Source of the DNA: JBAZPT01 sp041645535 | GTDB taxonomy: Bacteria; Patescibacteriota; Minisyncoccia; Moranbacterales; UBA2206 | Length of the DNA: 64,000 bases | NCBI GenBank assembly: GCA_041645535.1 | Contig: JBAZPT010000002.1 | Location: forward strand, 264,824 to 328,823 | Direction of reading: 5' to 3' | Shown here: in pieces, positions 1-7,790 of the stretch | How positions within the stretch are numbered: the stretch's first letter is position 1 | Layout of the letters: the number at the start of each line of letters is the position of its first letter | Position numbers and translations under genes: made by a program | Notes under the pieces: generated by a model | Database searches by the model: none | What the model saw: only the letters and a program-made list of their open reading frames with translations | Told to the model about the DNA's origin: nothing

Positions 1-498
1 ATTGAGAACATCCAGCGGCATGATTTGAATGTTATTGAAGAAGCAAAAGCCTATCAGGAATTAGCCGCGGAATTTGATTTGAGCCAGGAAGCTATCGCGC
101 AAAAAGTCGGCAAAAGCCGGAGCGCCGTAGCCAACAAAATCCGATTGCTGAATTTGCCGGTAGAAATTCAAAGAGCGCTTTCTCAAGGGCAAATTACTGA
201 AGGACACGCCAAGGCGATCCTGGCTATTGAACAGCCGGAAAAACAAAGGGCGCTATATGAGCTGATATTAAAAAACAGCCTGACAGTGCGGCAGACTGAA
301 GATAAAACCAAGGAAATTTCTGTGCGCACCCACAAGCGCGTATTGCATATCGATCCGGAAATAAAAGAATTGGAAAATAAATTAGTTGGTATTTTGGGAA
401 CTAAAGTTAAAATTACCAAATCAGGCGGCGGCGGACGGATTATAATTGAATATTATTCAGATGAAGAATTAAATAATATACTTAGTAAAATTTCTTAG
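1..498 (+). CDS. parB: ParB family chromosome partitioning protein (5' end outside window)
   Basis: The reading frame is open from base 1, so the N-terminus lies outside the window. The first visible residues, IENIQRHDLN, match the conserved ParB box (the CTP-binding/nuclease-like core). A helix-turn-helix for parS binding follows (SQEAIAQKVGKSRSAVANKI). The C-terminal part, with HIDPEIKELENKL and the GGGGRIIIEYYSDEELNNIL ending, is the usual short dimerisation tail. ParB spreads from parS sites as a CTP clamp and works with ParA to segregate origins. In many bacteria parB is close to the replication origin, but no parS site or oriC is evident here. Confidence 0.93.
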   Translation: MENIQRHDLNVIEEAKAYQELAAEFDLSQEAIAQKVGKSRSAVANKIRLLNLPVEIQRALSQGQITEGHAKAILAIEQPEKQRALYELILKNSLTVRQTEDKTKEISVRTHKRVLHIDPEIKELENKLVGILGTKVKITKSGGGGRIIIEYYSDEELNNILSKIS

Positions 499-527
499 GG
501 TATAATCCCGTCTTTTTTCTTTTACGC

Positions 528-590
528 TATAATTAACATGCATTAAAATTTTAGCGTAGACAAGCGAATTTTAGCTTGGTAAAGCTAAAA
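528..590 (+). promoter_or_regulatory. Putative promoter and leader hairpin of the DGR target operon
   Basis: A TATAAT -10 box lies at 528-533, with no convincing -35. Downstream, TTTTAGC (569-575) can pair with GCTAAAA (584-590), giving a small leader hairpin 22 bases before the ATG at 613. Function is inferred from position only. Confidence 0.4.
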
Positions 591-612
591 ATAAGAAGTT
601 AATTTATTGTTT

Positions 613-3126
613 ATGCCAGAATTTTCTAAAAATAACAATATTCAGGAAAAAGGCGAAATCAAGAGCAGTAAAACTTTTGAATTCAAAGATTTGGCGGAAG
701 CTGAAGAATATTTGGATTGGAAAAAAACCGCGCCTGTCGCAATAAAGCGGATGGTGGAAGGAAGGATTAAGGGAGTGGAAGTTTCCCAAAACCAATCCGG
801 GCTGCCTTTAACGGATCAGTTTCTGGATAAATTAAACGACGGATTGTCGCAAGACAATGTCGATTTTTCCAAGATTGATAAAAAAGTTGTTAATCTTATA
901 TCCCCGCTGTCCAGAGTTGAAACCAAAGGCGGTTATCTAGATGTTTTTGAATCGCTGGCAAATCCCGGCGTTTCCTGGAATTTGAAAAGGAAAATTTTTG
1001 AAACGCAAATCAAGCCAGCATTAGATTGGTTAGTAGAGAAGGATTTGGAAAAAATAGCCGAGGAAACAAGACAGGTAATGGAAAACAAGGATAAATCTAA
1101 TGAAAAGCAATCCAGTGAAGAACAAAAGGAAGAAAATAGCCTGCCGCCTGAAAGTGAGGATGCTAGCTCATCTATGGAAACGCAATCGGAAAAGAAAGAA
1201 GGCGAACCAAACGCGCTTTTTTCCGTCAAACCTTTCTATGGAGGATATTTCAAACAAGCAGCTTACCGGCGGCTTAATCCCCAGACTTTAAAATGGGAAA
1301 AAGGTAAAGATGAATTTGAAGAATCGACACGGGAAAATATTAGCGCGCCGGAAACAAAAATTTTATCCGGGAAAATCCGCGGCAATCAAATTTTAGCTTT
1401 GCCGCTTCCTTATGATTGGGCGGTAGACATTGAAAATATTGAAACTAGCGCGACAAAAGATAATGTCAAAATTTTAAAAAATCAAAATGGTGATTGGCAT
1501 CTGCAGATTATCGGGGAGGGCGTTTTTCGATACCAATTGCGCATAGCTCCCAAGCAATCAGTAGAAATTGGCGGAAAATTTAGCGAATCGGAAACAGTGG
1601 GAGAACTTAGCCAAGAACTGAAGGACAAAATTGGGGCGCTGAAAAAAGAAAATTTGCCGAAAATGAAACTGGCGCGCGCGATTGCAAAATTCATCCGTAG
1701 CAGTTTAGTTTATTCCAGCGGAAGCGCGGAAAGCGTCGCAGCCTGGCAATATTACACGGAAAATCCGAATGAATTTTTCCAAAGAATGTGGGAACAAAAG
1801 AAAGCGGATTGTTTCGCGGCTAACACAATGGCGGTGCGCGCCTTAGCGGAAGCCGGACTCCAGACCAGATTTATTGGAGGATATTTCATTAAAGAGAAAA
1901 ATAAAGACGGCGCGGCGGTTATGCATTCCGGCAATGGGCACGGCTGGCTGGAAGTCTGGGACGATTTGAGCCGGCGGGCGGTGCGGCTGGACGCGACGCC
2001 GAAAGGCGATCCGAATGTGGATGAAGATCAACAGGAGAAAGATTTGGAAGGCGAAACCGGTGAAGGAGATTATGGGGAATCCGAAGAAGAATTGATGCCG
2101 GAGGACAAGCTGAAAGAAAAAATCAAAGAAATGAAAGGCCAGAAGGAAAATCAAGAACGAAAAAAAAGAACTCCTGCCGATTTGGAAGAAGCAAGATTCG
2201 CGGAGTTAGCCGAATGCACGCCGGAGCAATCCAGGGAATTTTTGAAAGCGCTGGATCGGGTGCGGGAAATCAAGGACACACGCGGGATTCCGATCAGCGA
2301 ACTCTTAAAGCTGGAATGGAAAAAAATAATTACCGAAAGAAAAATTGAAATCAATGACTATCATGGTCCGGTGCGAATGGACTCGGGGGATTCTCTTGAA
2401 GATCCGGTCAGTGCCAGGATTGACATTTTGTCGAAAGAATTCAATCCGACCGGCTTTGAAAAACTGGAAAAAGAAGAGAAAATTGAAACCGATTTCGGCG
2501 GCATAAATATTTATTTCTCCTTCGATCTGTCCGGATCAATGAACAATCCGGACGCTGCTACCGGCAGAAGAAAAGCGGATGTGCAAAGGGATGCCGCGCT
2601 TTTATTCGCGGACAGCTTGATGCAATGCGCCTATGTTTCCCGCCAGCAAGGCGAAAACTCGGATTTACTGCCGATTAAAATTATGGTAACATTAGCTTCA
2701 GATAGTGGCGATGTTAAATTGAACCTGACCGACAAATGGGGGCCGAAAGAACAGTGGGCTTTTTATTCCGCGCTTAATCAATTGGCTTCGGGCGGAACGC
2801 CGACACACACGACGCTCAAGTTGATTGAAAAAGATTTCGATCTGGAAATTGCCGATTTGAAAAAGAAAAAAATCGCGAAAGAAAAATTGCCCTTGCATTA
2901 TGTGGTGGAAATATCCGACGGGGCTCCCGATGATTTTGCGGAAACGGAAGCCATGCATGAAAAATTAAAAAGCAAAGGAATGGCTGTCCGAAGTTATTGC
3001 ATTGGCGGCGAATCGGCCAGCGAAGACGCGGCGGAGCCGATTGCATCATTTTCCCAATTGCCAGAGATTTTATCCAAAGACATCATAGAAAAGTTCAAAA
3101 AACTTAATCCAAAGAGAATAAAATAA
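613..3126 (+). CDS. Transglutaminase-like / von Willebrand factor A domain protein
   Basis: A 837-residue protein that heads the DGR operon. ATG at 613 is preferred to the in-frame TTG at 607. Residues ~330-470 hold a transglutaminase-like cysteine protease core with a plausible triad C400 (ADCFAANTM), H443 (GNGHGWLEVW) and D460 (RLDATP). A vWA domain follows with an intact MIDAS: DLSGS at 638-642, T729 in GGTPTHT and D769 in SDGAPDD. A charged, low-complexity linker lies near residues 155-195. No signal peptide or membrane segment is visible, so a cytosolic location is likely. vWA proteins commonly pair with MoxR-type AAA+ ATPases, and one is encoded two genes downstream. The next gene starts 4 bases after the stop. 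The substrate is unknown; protein cleavage, crosslinking or complex remodelling are all possible. Confidence 0.82.
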   Translation: MPEFSKNNNIQEKGEIKSSKTFEFKDLAEAEEYLDWKKTAPVAIKRMVEGRIKGVEVSQNQSGLPLTDQFLDKLNDGLSQDNVDFSKIDKKVVNLISPLSRVETKGGYLDVFESLANPGVSWNLKRKIFETQIKPALDWLVEKDLEKIAEETRQVMENKDKSNEKQSSEEQKEENSLPPESEDASSSMETQSEKKEGEPNALFSVKPFYGGYFKQAAYRRLNPQTLKWEKGKDEFEESTRENISAPETKILSGKIRGNQILALPLPYDWAVDIENIETSATKDNVKILKNQNGDWHLQIIGEGVFRYQLRIAPKQSVEIGGKFSESETVGELSQELKDKIGALKKENLPKMKLARAIAKFIRSSLVYSSGSAESVAAWQYYTENPNEFFQRMWEQKKADCFAANTMAVRALAEAGLQTRFIGGYFIKEKNKDGAAVMHSGNGHGWLEVWDDLSRRAVRLDATPKGDPNVDEDQQEKDLEGETGEGDYGESEEELMPEDKLKEKIKEMKGQKENQERKKRTPADLEEARFAELAECTPEQSREFLKALDRVREIKDTRGIPISELLKLEWKKIITERKIEINDYHGPVRMDSGDSLEDPVSARIDILSKEFNPTGFEKLEKEEKIETDFGGINIYFSFDLSGSMNNPDAATGRRKADVQRDAALLFADSLMQCAYVSRQQGENSDLLPIKIMVTLASDSGDVKLNLTDKWGPKEQWAFYSALNQLASGGTPTHTTLKLIEKDFDLEIADLKKKKIAKEKLPLHYVVEISDGAPDDFAETEAMHEKLKSKGMAVRSYCIGGESASEDAAEPIASFSQLPEILSKDIIEKFKKLNPKRIK

Positions 3127-3130
3127 GTTT

Positions 3131-4069
3131 ATGTCGTTTGAAATTCATAAAAATTTAGATCCGGTGGTTGTTTCAAAAGGCGAGTTATCTAAAAGATGGC
3201 CCAGAGCGTTAACTGAAAGAGAGAAAAGTGAGCTAGGTGTCGGCGAAAAGAAAATACAGAAACAAAAAGAAACGGCCGGCGGCAGTTTCGCGGCAATGTG
3301 GAAGAATCCGGAAACGGGAAAAGAGCAATCGATCGAAATAAACTTGGAAGAAAAACTTTCTGAATTTAAAGCTTTCTTCAAAGATAAGTTTAACTTGGAA
3401 ATCAATGAAACAGAAGTCAAAAAAATCTGGAACAAGAATTACACGGAAATAAAAAGTGAAGTCGAAAAATATGGTTATGATTCAGTCTTGATTATTCCGG
3501 ATAATTTGCCAAGCGAATCTGACATAAATCAAAAGGCCGTCGAAACGATGGATGAAGGCGCGGGAAAAGGCAAAGTTGTTGCCACCAAATATTGGGCTGA
3601 GCAATCAAGCATTGCGTTTGTTGGTGAAAACAAATATAAAATTATATTGGTTCATTCTGACCAGAATATTTACGACAATCCTGATGCTAATCCATATCTT
3701 AAAACAACGCTTAATAAAAATATTATGGCCTTAACCGGTCTTGCTCCGAAGGAAATCGAGAAAAAAATCAACAGCGGCCAGGAACTGCCGGCTAATTTTG
3801 AAGCGGAAATTAATGGGAAGAAAATGCAAATTCAAGCCAGCGGTCTTTCTTTGGAAGAATATGAAATTTTTCAAAGGATGTATTTTGAGAAAAATAGGAA
3901 GCATTTGGATGAAAGCGGTTGGATATGGCTAATGAAATCCCGCTCGGGTTCCCGTGTCGTGAGCTCGTACTGGTCTCCTGATGCTCGGCGGCTGAGTGTC
4001 AATGCCCTTGTTCCTGGCACTGCGCTTGCCTCTCTTGGCCTCCGCCTCTCCCGTAGTTTCTCAAATTAA
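3131..4069 (+). CDS. DGR target protein 1 (C-type-lectin-like variable C-terminus)
   Basis: A 312-residue protein with no signal peptide. Residues ~50-312 are homologous to the last ~265 residues of the ATPase encoded downstream: MWKNPETGKEQSIEINLEE here, EWKNPETQKEQAIEIDLEK there, and both share EIKSEVEKYGYD, LPANFE/LPVDCK and the YFEK..HLD stretch. Residues ~271-310 are variable repeat VR1, ending in GLRLSRSF, which resembles the C-type-lectin/FGE-like fold of known DGR targets. Variable positions lie at codons that are AAY, GAT or CAG in the template. The protein is essentially the diversified module without the ATPase and may compete with it or share partners. The ligand is unknown. Confidence 0.88.
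   Translation: MSFEIHKNLDPVVVSKGELSKRWPRALTEREKSELGVGEKKIQKQKETAGGSFAAMWKNPETGKEQSIEINLEEKLSEFKAFFKDKFNLEINETEVKKIWNKNYTEIKSEVEKYGYDSVLIIPDNLPSESDINQKAVETMDEGAGKGKVVATKYWAEQSSIAFVGENKYKIILVHSDQNIYDNPDANPYLKTTLNKNIMALTGLAPKEIEKKINSGQELPANFEAEINGKKMQIQASGLSLEEYEIFQRMYFEKNRKHLDESGWIWLMKSRSGSRVVSSYWSPDARRLSVNALVPGTALASLGLRLSRSFSN
3942..4059 (+). repeat. DGR variable repeat VR1
   Basis: This 118-base segment aligns without gaps to the template at 7254-7371. I count 15 substitutions, every one at a template adenine (A to G, T or C). The last 26 bases (CTTGGCCTCC through CGTAGTTT), which would hold the mutagenic-homing initiation site, are identical to the template. Confidence 0.97.
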
Positions 4070-4082
4070 CTTAAGCTTTGGA
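4066..4082 (+). repeat. 17-base element downstream of VR1
   Basis: TTAACTTAAGCTTTGGA follows VR1 by 6 bases and recurs exactly at 6966-6982 after VR2. It is absent after the TR. It spans the stop codon in two different frames, so the identity is not explained by coding. It could be a homing cue or simply part of the duplicated target 3' end. Confidence 0.75.
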
Positions 4083-4130
4083 TATTTTTGATTTATTTAT
4101 ATATTTTATTTTTTAAAATAAATTTGAGTT

Positions 4131-6974
4131 ATGGAAAATTTTTTTCCAACAACTGAAAAATTAGACGCAACCCTAAAAAAGAAGCCGAAAGAGGATCCGG
4201 TCGGTTTATTTTTGTCCCGTTTCGACAAGGCGCTGGATGTTGAACATGCGGTTGCGGAGAAAATAGATTTTTCCTATCTCTCGCCCGCGCAGCGGGCGGA
4301 ATCGATGTGGGCGGTTTTTCAGGACGCAAGAAATCTTGTAAAGCGCATGGGAAAAGCAGATATCCAGGAAAGCGAATTGCAGAGGTTGCGTCAGAATGTA
4401 GGCGTTTTAAAAAATTTTTATGATGATCCGGATACTCAAAAAACATACACTGAACAACACCAGAGGCACATAAGCGAAATTGAAGCGATCAACGGCGATT
4501 CGGAAAAGCGCAAGACTCTTGACCGGGAAATCAAAAAAAACCAGAAAACGGCGGATGTCTGCGCTCGGAAAATATTTTCCGAGAGAGGTGGAAAATCAAG
4601 CGAGCTGGACATTCTGCTTTTTGAAACAAGCAAGAGACAATTGAATAAAAAACGGGAAGAATTGACGGAACTCATTGAATCAAATCCGGAATTGGGCGGC
4701 TTGGCTAGATATGAAAAAATAAAAGAGGGGGCCGAACAATTATGCGCAGAAAATTTTATCTGGGCAGATTCCCGCATAGAACAGCTTGAAGCAACGGAAG
4801 AAGCGGCGCTTTCCGGGAAGCCGGTGCTGCTTTCGGGAGAATCAGGAACCGGAAAAACCAGATTGGTTGAACAGGCATCTTTGAAGTTGACCGGCCAAAT
4901 AAACAATCTCACGCCCGGGAAAGATACAAGGTTTCAGGATCTCATTGCTAAGCCGAAAATTTCTCCGCAAGGGGAAACTTATTATGAATATAAAGAAATA
5001 GGCGAGGCAGCTACCGGCAAAGTGTCAACACTGGAAGAAAAGCTAGGACATCAAGGCCGGATCGTAGCGGATGACGAATTTAATTTGCTGCCGGAAGCGG
5101 AACAAACTGAACGGCTGGCCAGAATTTCGTCCTGGACGCCGGGAAAAAAGGTCAGGATGCCCGTGACTAACCGGGAAGAAAAAATCGCGCCCAATTTTTT
5201 ATATTGCGCCATGGTGAATTTAGCTTCGGAAAGATATGCCAGAAAAAAAATTCCGCCGGAAGTTTTGCGCAAGTTTGCCAAAGTGGATGTCGGGTATCTG
5301 GAACAAAGCGCGGAAAATCCTGAGATTTATGAAGCAATACTCTCGGCTCTTTTGGATAAAAATGGGCGCCTGCGGGTCGCCAAGGGGGAGATATCGCCAG
5401 CCTATGAATTCAGGGAAGAATCAAAAACTATCGAAAAAGAAGGGCAGCAAATAAAGCAATCAGTGAACATACGCGAACTGAAGGTATCGGAAGAAAAAGA
5501 CGGAAAAGCAGCCGTAGCCGGAGGTTTTGCGTGGAGAATGGCAAACGCGCTGAATGAGATTAATAAGTCTTTTTCCCACAAAGAAACAGTTTTGAAAGCC
5601 AAAGGGGAAGCGCAGTTTTTGAAAGATTTGATCATTGATATCGGTACGGTGCTCGGCTGGATGAAGGAATACGGAACAGCTGGCAGGGGTAAAAATTTGG
5701 AAATATTTTTTGCCGATAAAATGCAAAAAGAATTTTTGTCGCGGGAAGCATATTCACTGGAAGATCGGCAATTAGTCAAGGAATTTCTGAAATATTTCGA
5801 TATCGACTTGGATAAAAAAACTGAAAAAAGAAAAGCAGATCAGGAATTTGAAATTATGACTCCTTTGGAAATCGGCTTGCTTTCGCCGCGGGTAAAATAT
5901 GAAAAAGTTGTCAGCGAAGAACCGGTGTTGGCGGAAAGCTACAGGATTACTTCAGAAGGAAAACGGATTGAATACAAAATAGAAAAATACAGAGAAGGCG
6001 ACAGGGAGTTTTTGCCAGGACAAATATTTCCAAGAATTGATTCCAATGGAAAAAAGTATGCCGAGCAATTTTTAGGGATTAGCAAGGAAGGCGGTGAACC
6101 GGTGATCGTGCCTTATAAAAAAGAAAAAATTGTGTCTCGTGAAGAAAAAACAGTTTCGTCGGTCATGAAAGCCGAATGGAAAAATCCGGAAACGCAAAAA
6201 GAGCAGGCGATTGAAATCGATTTGGAAAAAATTTTGGCTGAACAAAAAACTTTTTACAAAGACAGATTGAATCTGGAAATTGACGAGAATGAGATAAAAT
6301 CCATCTGGAAAGATAGTTACGCGGAAATAAAAAGCGAAGTTGAAAAATATGGTTATGATGAAATTTTAATTGTTCCTGAAAACTTGCCGGAAGAAGAAGT
6401 CCTTAATCAGAAGCTTATTGAAACGATGCAGGAAACTGTCGGCAAAACAAAGAAAAAAGTTGCCGCAACCTGGCAAGGAGACAATTTCAAAAAAGATGGA
6501 GGTTCTTTTGCCGGAGTTAGAAATTCATATGCTCCAGAATATCGCATTGTGCTCACTCATAGTGTCCAAAATATAGAAGATCATCCTATCCTAAAGGTTA
6601 CGCTAGGCAAAAATGTTATGCAAGTTACAGGGTTGGAGCCGGCGGAAGTTGATCGCCGAATCACTAACGGCATAAATCTGCCTGTCGATTGCAAACTTGA
6701 AATTAACGGGCAAGAAATCGAGATCAAAGCCGAAGGAGAATCTTTGGAAGAATATCAAATACAGCAGGCGATGTATTTTGAAAAAACGGACGAGCATTTA
6801 GACTCGAAAAGCAATAGCTGGGTCAGATTGCTCAAATCTTGCTCGGGTTCCCGTGTCGTGGGCTCGTACTGGAATCCTGGTGGTCGGCAGCTGTATGTCC
6901 TTGCCTATGGTCCTGGCTTTGCGTATGCCTATCTTGGCCTCCGCCTCTCCCGTAGTTTCAAAAAGTTAACTTAA
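4131..6974 (+). CDS. DGR target protein 2: MoxR/midasin-like AAA+ ATPase with variable C-terminus
   Basis: A 947-residue protein. After an N-terminal helical region (~1-220) comes an AAA+ domain with Walker A GESGTGKT (236-243), Walker B-like ADDE (D315/E316), a sensor-1 Asn near 363 (AMVNLASE) and a putative arginine finger near 380 (PPEVLRKF). This is the MoxR/dynein-like style of AAA+ that usually acts with a vWA partner, here encoded at 613-3126. From about residue 678 the protein is homologous to target 1, and residues ~904-943 are VR2. It is therefore an ATPase fused to a diversifiable, lectin-like binding domain. By analogy, binding through the variable domain would be coupled to ATP-driven remodelling through the vWA/transglutaminase protein; this coupling is inference. 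Confidence 0.87.
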   Translation: MENFFPTTEKLDATLKKKPKEDPVGLFLSRFDKALDVEHAVAEKIDFSYLSPAQRAESMWAVFQDARNLVKRMGKADIQESELQRLRQNVGVLKNFYDDPDTQKTYTEQHQRHISEIEAINGDSEKRKTLDREIKKNQKTADVCARKIFSERGGKSSELDILLFETSKRQLNKKREELTELIESNPELGGLARYEKIKEGAEQLCAENFIWADSRIEQLEATEEAALSGKPVLLSGESGTGKTRLVEQASLKLTGQINNLTPGKDTRFQDLIAKPKISPQGETYYEYKEIGEAATGKVSTLEEKLGHQGRIVADDEFNLLPEAEQTERLARISSWTPGKKVRMPVTNREEKIAPNFLYCAMVNLASERYARKKIPPEVLRKFAKVDVGYLEQSAENPEIYEAILSALLDKNGRLRVAKGEISPAYEFREESKTIEKEGQQIKQSVNIRELKVSEEKDGKAAVAGGFAWRMANALNEINKSFSHKETVLKAKGEAQFLKDLIIDIGTVLGWMKEYGTAGRGKNLEIFFADKMQKEFLSREAYSLEDRQLVKEFLKYFDIDLDKKTEKRKADQEFEIMTPLEIGLLSPRVKYEKVVSEEPVLAESYRITSEGKRIEYKIEKYREGDREFLPGQIFPRIDSNGKKYAEQFLGISKEGGEPVIVPYKKEKIVSREEKTVSSVMKAEWKNPETQKEQAIEIDLEKILAEQKTFYKDRLNLEIDENEIKSIWKDSYAEIKSEVEKYGYDEILIVPENLPEEEVLNQKLIETMQETVGKTKKKVAATWQGDNFKKDGGSFAGVRNSYAPEYRIVLTHSVQNIEDHPILKVTLGKNVMQVTGLEPAEVDRRITNGINLPVDCKLEINGQEIEIKAEGESLEEYQIQQAMYFEKTDEHLDSKSNSWVRLLKSCSGSRVVGSYWNPGGRQLYVLAYGPGFAYAYLGLRLSRSFKKLT
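6841..6958 (+). repeat. DGR variable repeat VR2
   Basis: 118 bases aligned without gaps to the TR at 7254-7371. I count 14 substitutions, all at template adenines. Compared with VR1 a different set of codons has changed, so the two sites were mutagenised independently. The GC-rich 3' end is identical in TR, VR1 and VR2. Confidence 0.97.
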
Positions 6975-6982
6975 GCTTTGGA
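6966..6982 (+). repeat. 17-base element downstream of VR2
   Basis: Exact second copy of the sequence at 4066-4082, starting 8 bases after the VR2 end. Confidence 0.75.
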
Positions 6983-7054
6983 ATTTTTTGCTTCATTTAA
7001 TTTTTTTCTTTTTTAAATTTTTTTTGATAAAAACGCAACTTTATTTAACGCAGT

Positions 7055-7371
7055 GAATTTGGGTCAGTACGGCCGATTTCGTCGGCTTACCCAAAACGAT
7101 TTCCAATCAAAAAGACGGCCGTATAAAATCGGACGGCAGTGGATTGGATTCGAAAAAAAAGAAACTACAGCCTTTCCTTCGGGCGAACGGGTCGCCCTGA
7201 TAAATCGCGATGAGCGAAGGCGCAACGGACAAGGAAAGGCTACAAGAGGCGGGGCTCGGGTTCCCGTGTCGTGAACTCGAACTGGAATCCTGATGATCGG
7301 CAGCTGAATGTCAATGCCAATGATCCTGGCAATGCGAATGCCAATCTTGGCCTCCGCCTCTCCCGTAGTTT
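7055..7371 (+). ncRNA. DGR template RNA with structured 5' leader
   Basis: The gap between target 2 and the TR has no credible gene but strong pairing. Hairpin 1: TTTGGGT (7058-7064) with ACCCAAA (7089-7095), enclosing GCCGA (7072-7076)/TCGGC (7082-7086). Hairpin 2: GCCGT (7118-7122)/ACGGC (7133-7137). A multibranch unit: AGCCTTTCCTT (7169-7179) pairs with AAGGAAAGGCT (7231-7241) and encloses GGGCGA (7181-7186)/TCGCCC (7192-7197) and TCGC (7205-7208)/GCGA (7214-7217). The TR starts 13 bases later. In characterised DGRs the RNA flanking the TR is needed for cDNA priming with RT and Avd; a similar role here is inference. RNA ends are not determined. Confidence 0.7.
7254..7371 (+). repeat. DGR template repeat (TR)
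   Basis: This 118-base non-coding template matches VR1 and VR2. In the VR frame it has nine AAY codons, three GAT and one CAG. AAY mutates widely without ever giving a stop, the classic design of a DGR template. Identity with both VRs begins at GCTCGGG and ends at CGTAGTTT. It lies in the same orientation as the VRs and the RT gene, 420 bases upstream of the RT. Confidence 0.97.
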
Positions 7372-7376
7372 AGCGT

Positions 7377-7790
7377 CTACTTCTTTGGTGTTTCTTTTTC
7401 ATCTTTGTTTTCGTACTTAACAAAGTCTGATTTCAAATATTTTATCCAACCGCCCAGCATCCTGCCGGCTTCCTGGAGATATTCTTCAGCTTTGATGTAT
7501 TGCGTCTGGTTGATAAATTCATTATCCAGCGACAGCCGGAAAAGAATTTTCAAAACTTCAACTTTGGCGTTGGCTTTTAGGAGATACCCGTCCTTGAAAT
7601 TTTTAGGCTGGGCGTTTCCAAAAACGGTCAGCTCGATCGCTTCCAAAATATTCATCTCAATTTTTTCTCCCAGGCTGTATCGCTCGTGTTTCGGAAAAAC
7701 GGAGATGGATTTGTGGGCGTATTTATATAGTTCGTATAATTTTTTAATCAGCGGAATTTCAATTGAGGTAAAATTTTTATTATTATCCAT
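7377..7790 (-). CDS. avd: DGR accessory variability determinant (Avd-like four-helix bundle)
   Basis: A 137-residue all-helical protein. The motif FPKHERYSLGEKIE and the closing MLGGWIKYLKS are characteristic of the four-helix-bundle/Avd family (related to 23S intervening-sequence proteins). Avd forms a basic pentamer that binds the DGR reverse transcriptase and template RNA and is required for mutagenic homing. The placement is unusual: the gene is antisense to the TR and RT, its stop is 6 bases from the TR end, and its ATG (7788-7790) abuts the RT ATG (7791) with no base between. The overlapping plus-strand frame (7405-7794) has no family features and is taken as a shadow. Confidence 0.88.
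   Translation of the reverse strand: MDNNKNFTSIEIPLIKKLYELYKYAHKSISVFPKHERYSLGEKIEMNILEAIELTVFGNAQPKNFKDGYLLKANAKVEVLKILFRLSLDNEFINQTQYIKAEEYLQEAGRMLGGWIKYLKSDFVKYENKDEKETPKK

Noticed and set aside
500..510. GGG-TATAAT-CCC just after parB as a promoter or terminator
   Set aside because: A three-base stem is too weak for a terminator, and the TATAAT at 528 is better placed for the next operon.
7053..7274. 73-residue plus-strand frame between target 2 and the TR
   Set aside because: It overlaps the strong RNA helices and the start of the TR, and has no family features; taken as chance coding in the structured leader.
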